Positions 63,744 through 64,000 of a stretch of 64,000 nucleotides of DNA are shown here, piece after piece. The position numbers were made by a program, and so were the translations under genes. The stretch is taken from NCBI GenBank assembly GCA_022360015.1, contig JAKSDQ010000062.1, positions 62,001 to 126,000 on the forward strand, given 5' to 3'. Source of the stretch: Cytophagales bacterium. Its GTDB lineage: Bacteria > Bacteroidota > Bacteroidia > Cytophagales > Cyclobacteriaceae. The notes under the pieces are model-generated. The model searched no databases and was not told the DNA's origin. It saw only the letters and a list, made by a program, of their open reading frames with translations. Every line of letters begins with the position of its first letter. Position 1 is the first letter of the stretch.

Positions 63744-64000
63744 ATGGCCATAGATTTGGAATTTAACAAAAATGAGGATGCTTACAAACAGCTATGTTAT
63801 CAATTAAAAACCAGTCTTGACAAAGTAAAACTAGGCGGAGGGGAAAAAAAGATCGCGAAACATCACGAAAAAGGCAAGCTGACGGCACGGGAAAGAATTG
63901 CCTATTTAACCGATGAGGGTTCGGATTTTTTAGAAATAGGAGCATTTGCCGCAGATGGTATGTATGAGGATTTTGGGGGCTGTCCATCGGCTGGCGTAGT
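63744..64000 (+). CDS. Acyl-CoA carboxylase carboxyltransferase subunit (3' end outside window)
   Basis: The first 85 codons of a biotin-dependent acyl-CoA carboxylase beta subunit, of the methylcrotonyl-/propionyl-CoA type. The ATG is at 63744 and the frame is open to the window end. GKLTARERIAYLTDEGSDF, FLEIGAF and the following GMYEDFGGCPSAGV match the family N-terminus. Which acyl-CoA it uses cannot be told from this part. Confidence 0.88.
   Translation, partial: MAIDLEFNKNEDAYKQLCYQLKTSLDKVKLGGGEKKIAKHHEKGKLTARERIAYLTDEGSDFLEIGAFAADGMYEDFGGCPSAGV

Overview
The window is chromosomal DNA from a member of the Bacteroidota, most likely Cytophagia/Cytophagales. The main evidence is a complete gldK-gldL-gldM-gldN block of the type IX secretion system (T9SS) next to a PorP/SprF-like gene, and a secreted protease with a T9SS-type C-terminal sorting domain. 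Other group markers are Bacteroidota-style -7 promoter boxes (TAnnTTTG), a Bacteroidota-type LptD, and tandem SurA/PpiC chaperones. The taxonomic call is an inference from gene content. No rRNA, tRNA, CRISPR array, prophage or insertion sequence was recognised.

Layout. 0-8.6 kb: the end of dsbD, an M23 peptidase, a patatin-type phospholipase fused to an outer-membrane barrel, and two OmpA-type proteins, the second PorE-like. 8.7-17.9 kb: a TIGR01777 epimerase, a LOG-family protein, a lytic transglycosylase, uvrA, a type II NADH dehydrogenase and a LytS/LytR-type two-component pair. 17.9-24.5 kb: an unknown small protein and hemW (minus strand), then a BamA/TamA-type protein, a WecA-like transferase, a DUF4271-type protein and hemD. 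24.6-30.2 kb: PorP/SprF and gldKLMN, closed by a clear terminator. 30.4-34.8 kb: guaB and an RsbU/RsbV/RsbW-like partner-switching module. 34.9-40.4 kb: three periplasmic-folding genes and a MoxR ATPase.

40.4-48.4 kb: a repeat-rich spacer, then a minus-strand group of a degenerate-Rieske lipoprotein, pheS, cysN, cysD and cysC. This is followed by cysQ (plus) and a polyprenyl-phosphate sugar transferase (minus). CysC, CysD and CysN make PAPS and CysQ removes the by-product PAP. Their position beside an exopolysaccharide-priming enzyme hints at polysaccharide sulfation. 48.4-54.1 kb: the most unusual block. A Rieske-glutamate-synthase-like fusion, a Rieske-thiamine-diphosphate enzyme fusion, a CPA1 Na+/H+ antiporter and an unknown protein with a WPHHFD motif are arranged head to tail. 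54.5-64 kb: a T9SS-exported subtilase, a sodium:solute symporter, lptD (minus), and divergently an amidase, an MlaD-type protein and the start of an acyl-CoA carboxylase gene.

Much of the window builds or services the cell envelope: outer-membrane proteins, LPS export, folding of exported proteins, peptidoglycan enzymes and T9SS. Several of these genes appear to start at TTG or GTG. The least explained items are the two-fusion Rieske operon, the ligand-poor Rieske lipoprotein, the nested palindrome at 40.4-40.6 kb and the GTCATA-hexamer cluster at 21.3 kb.
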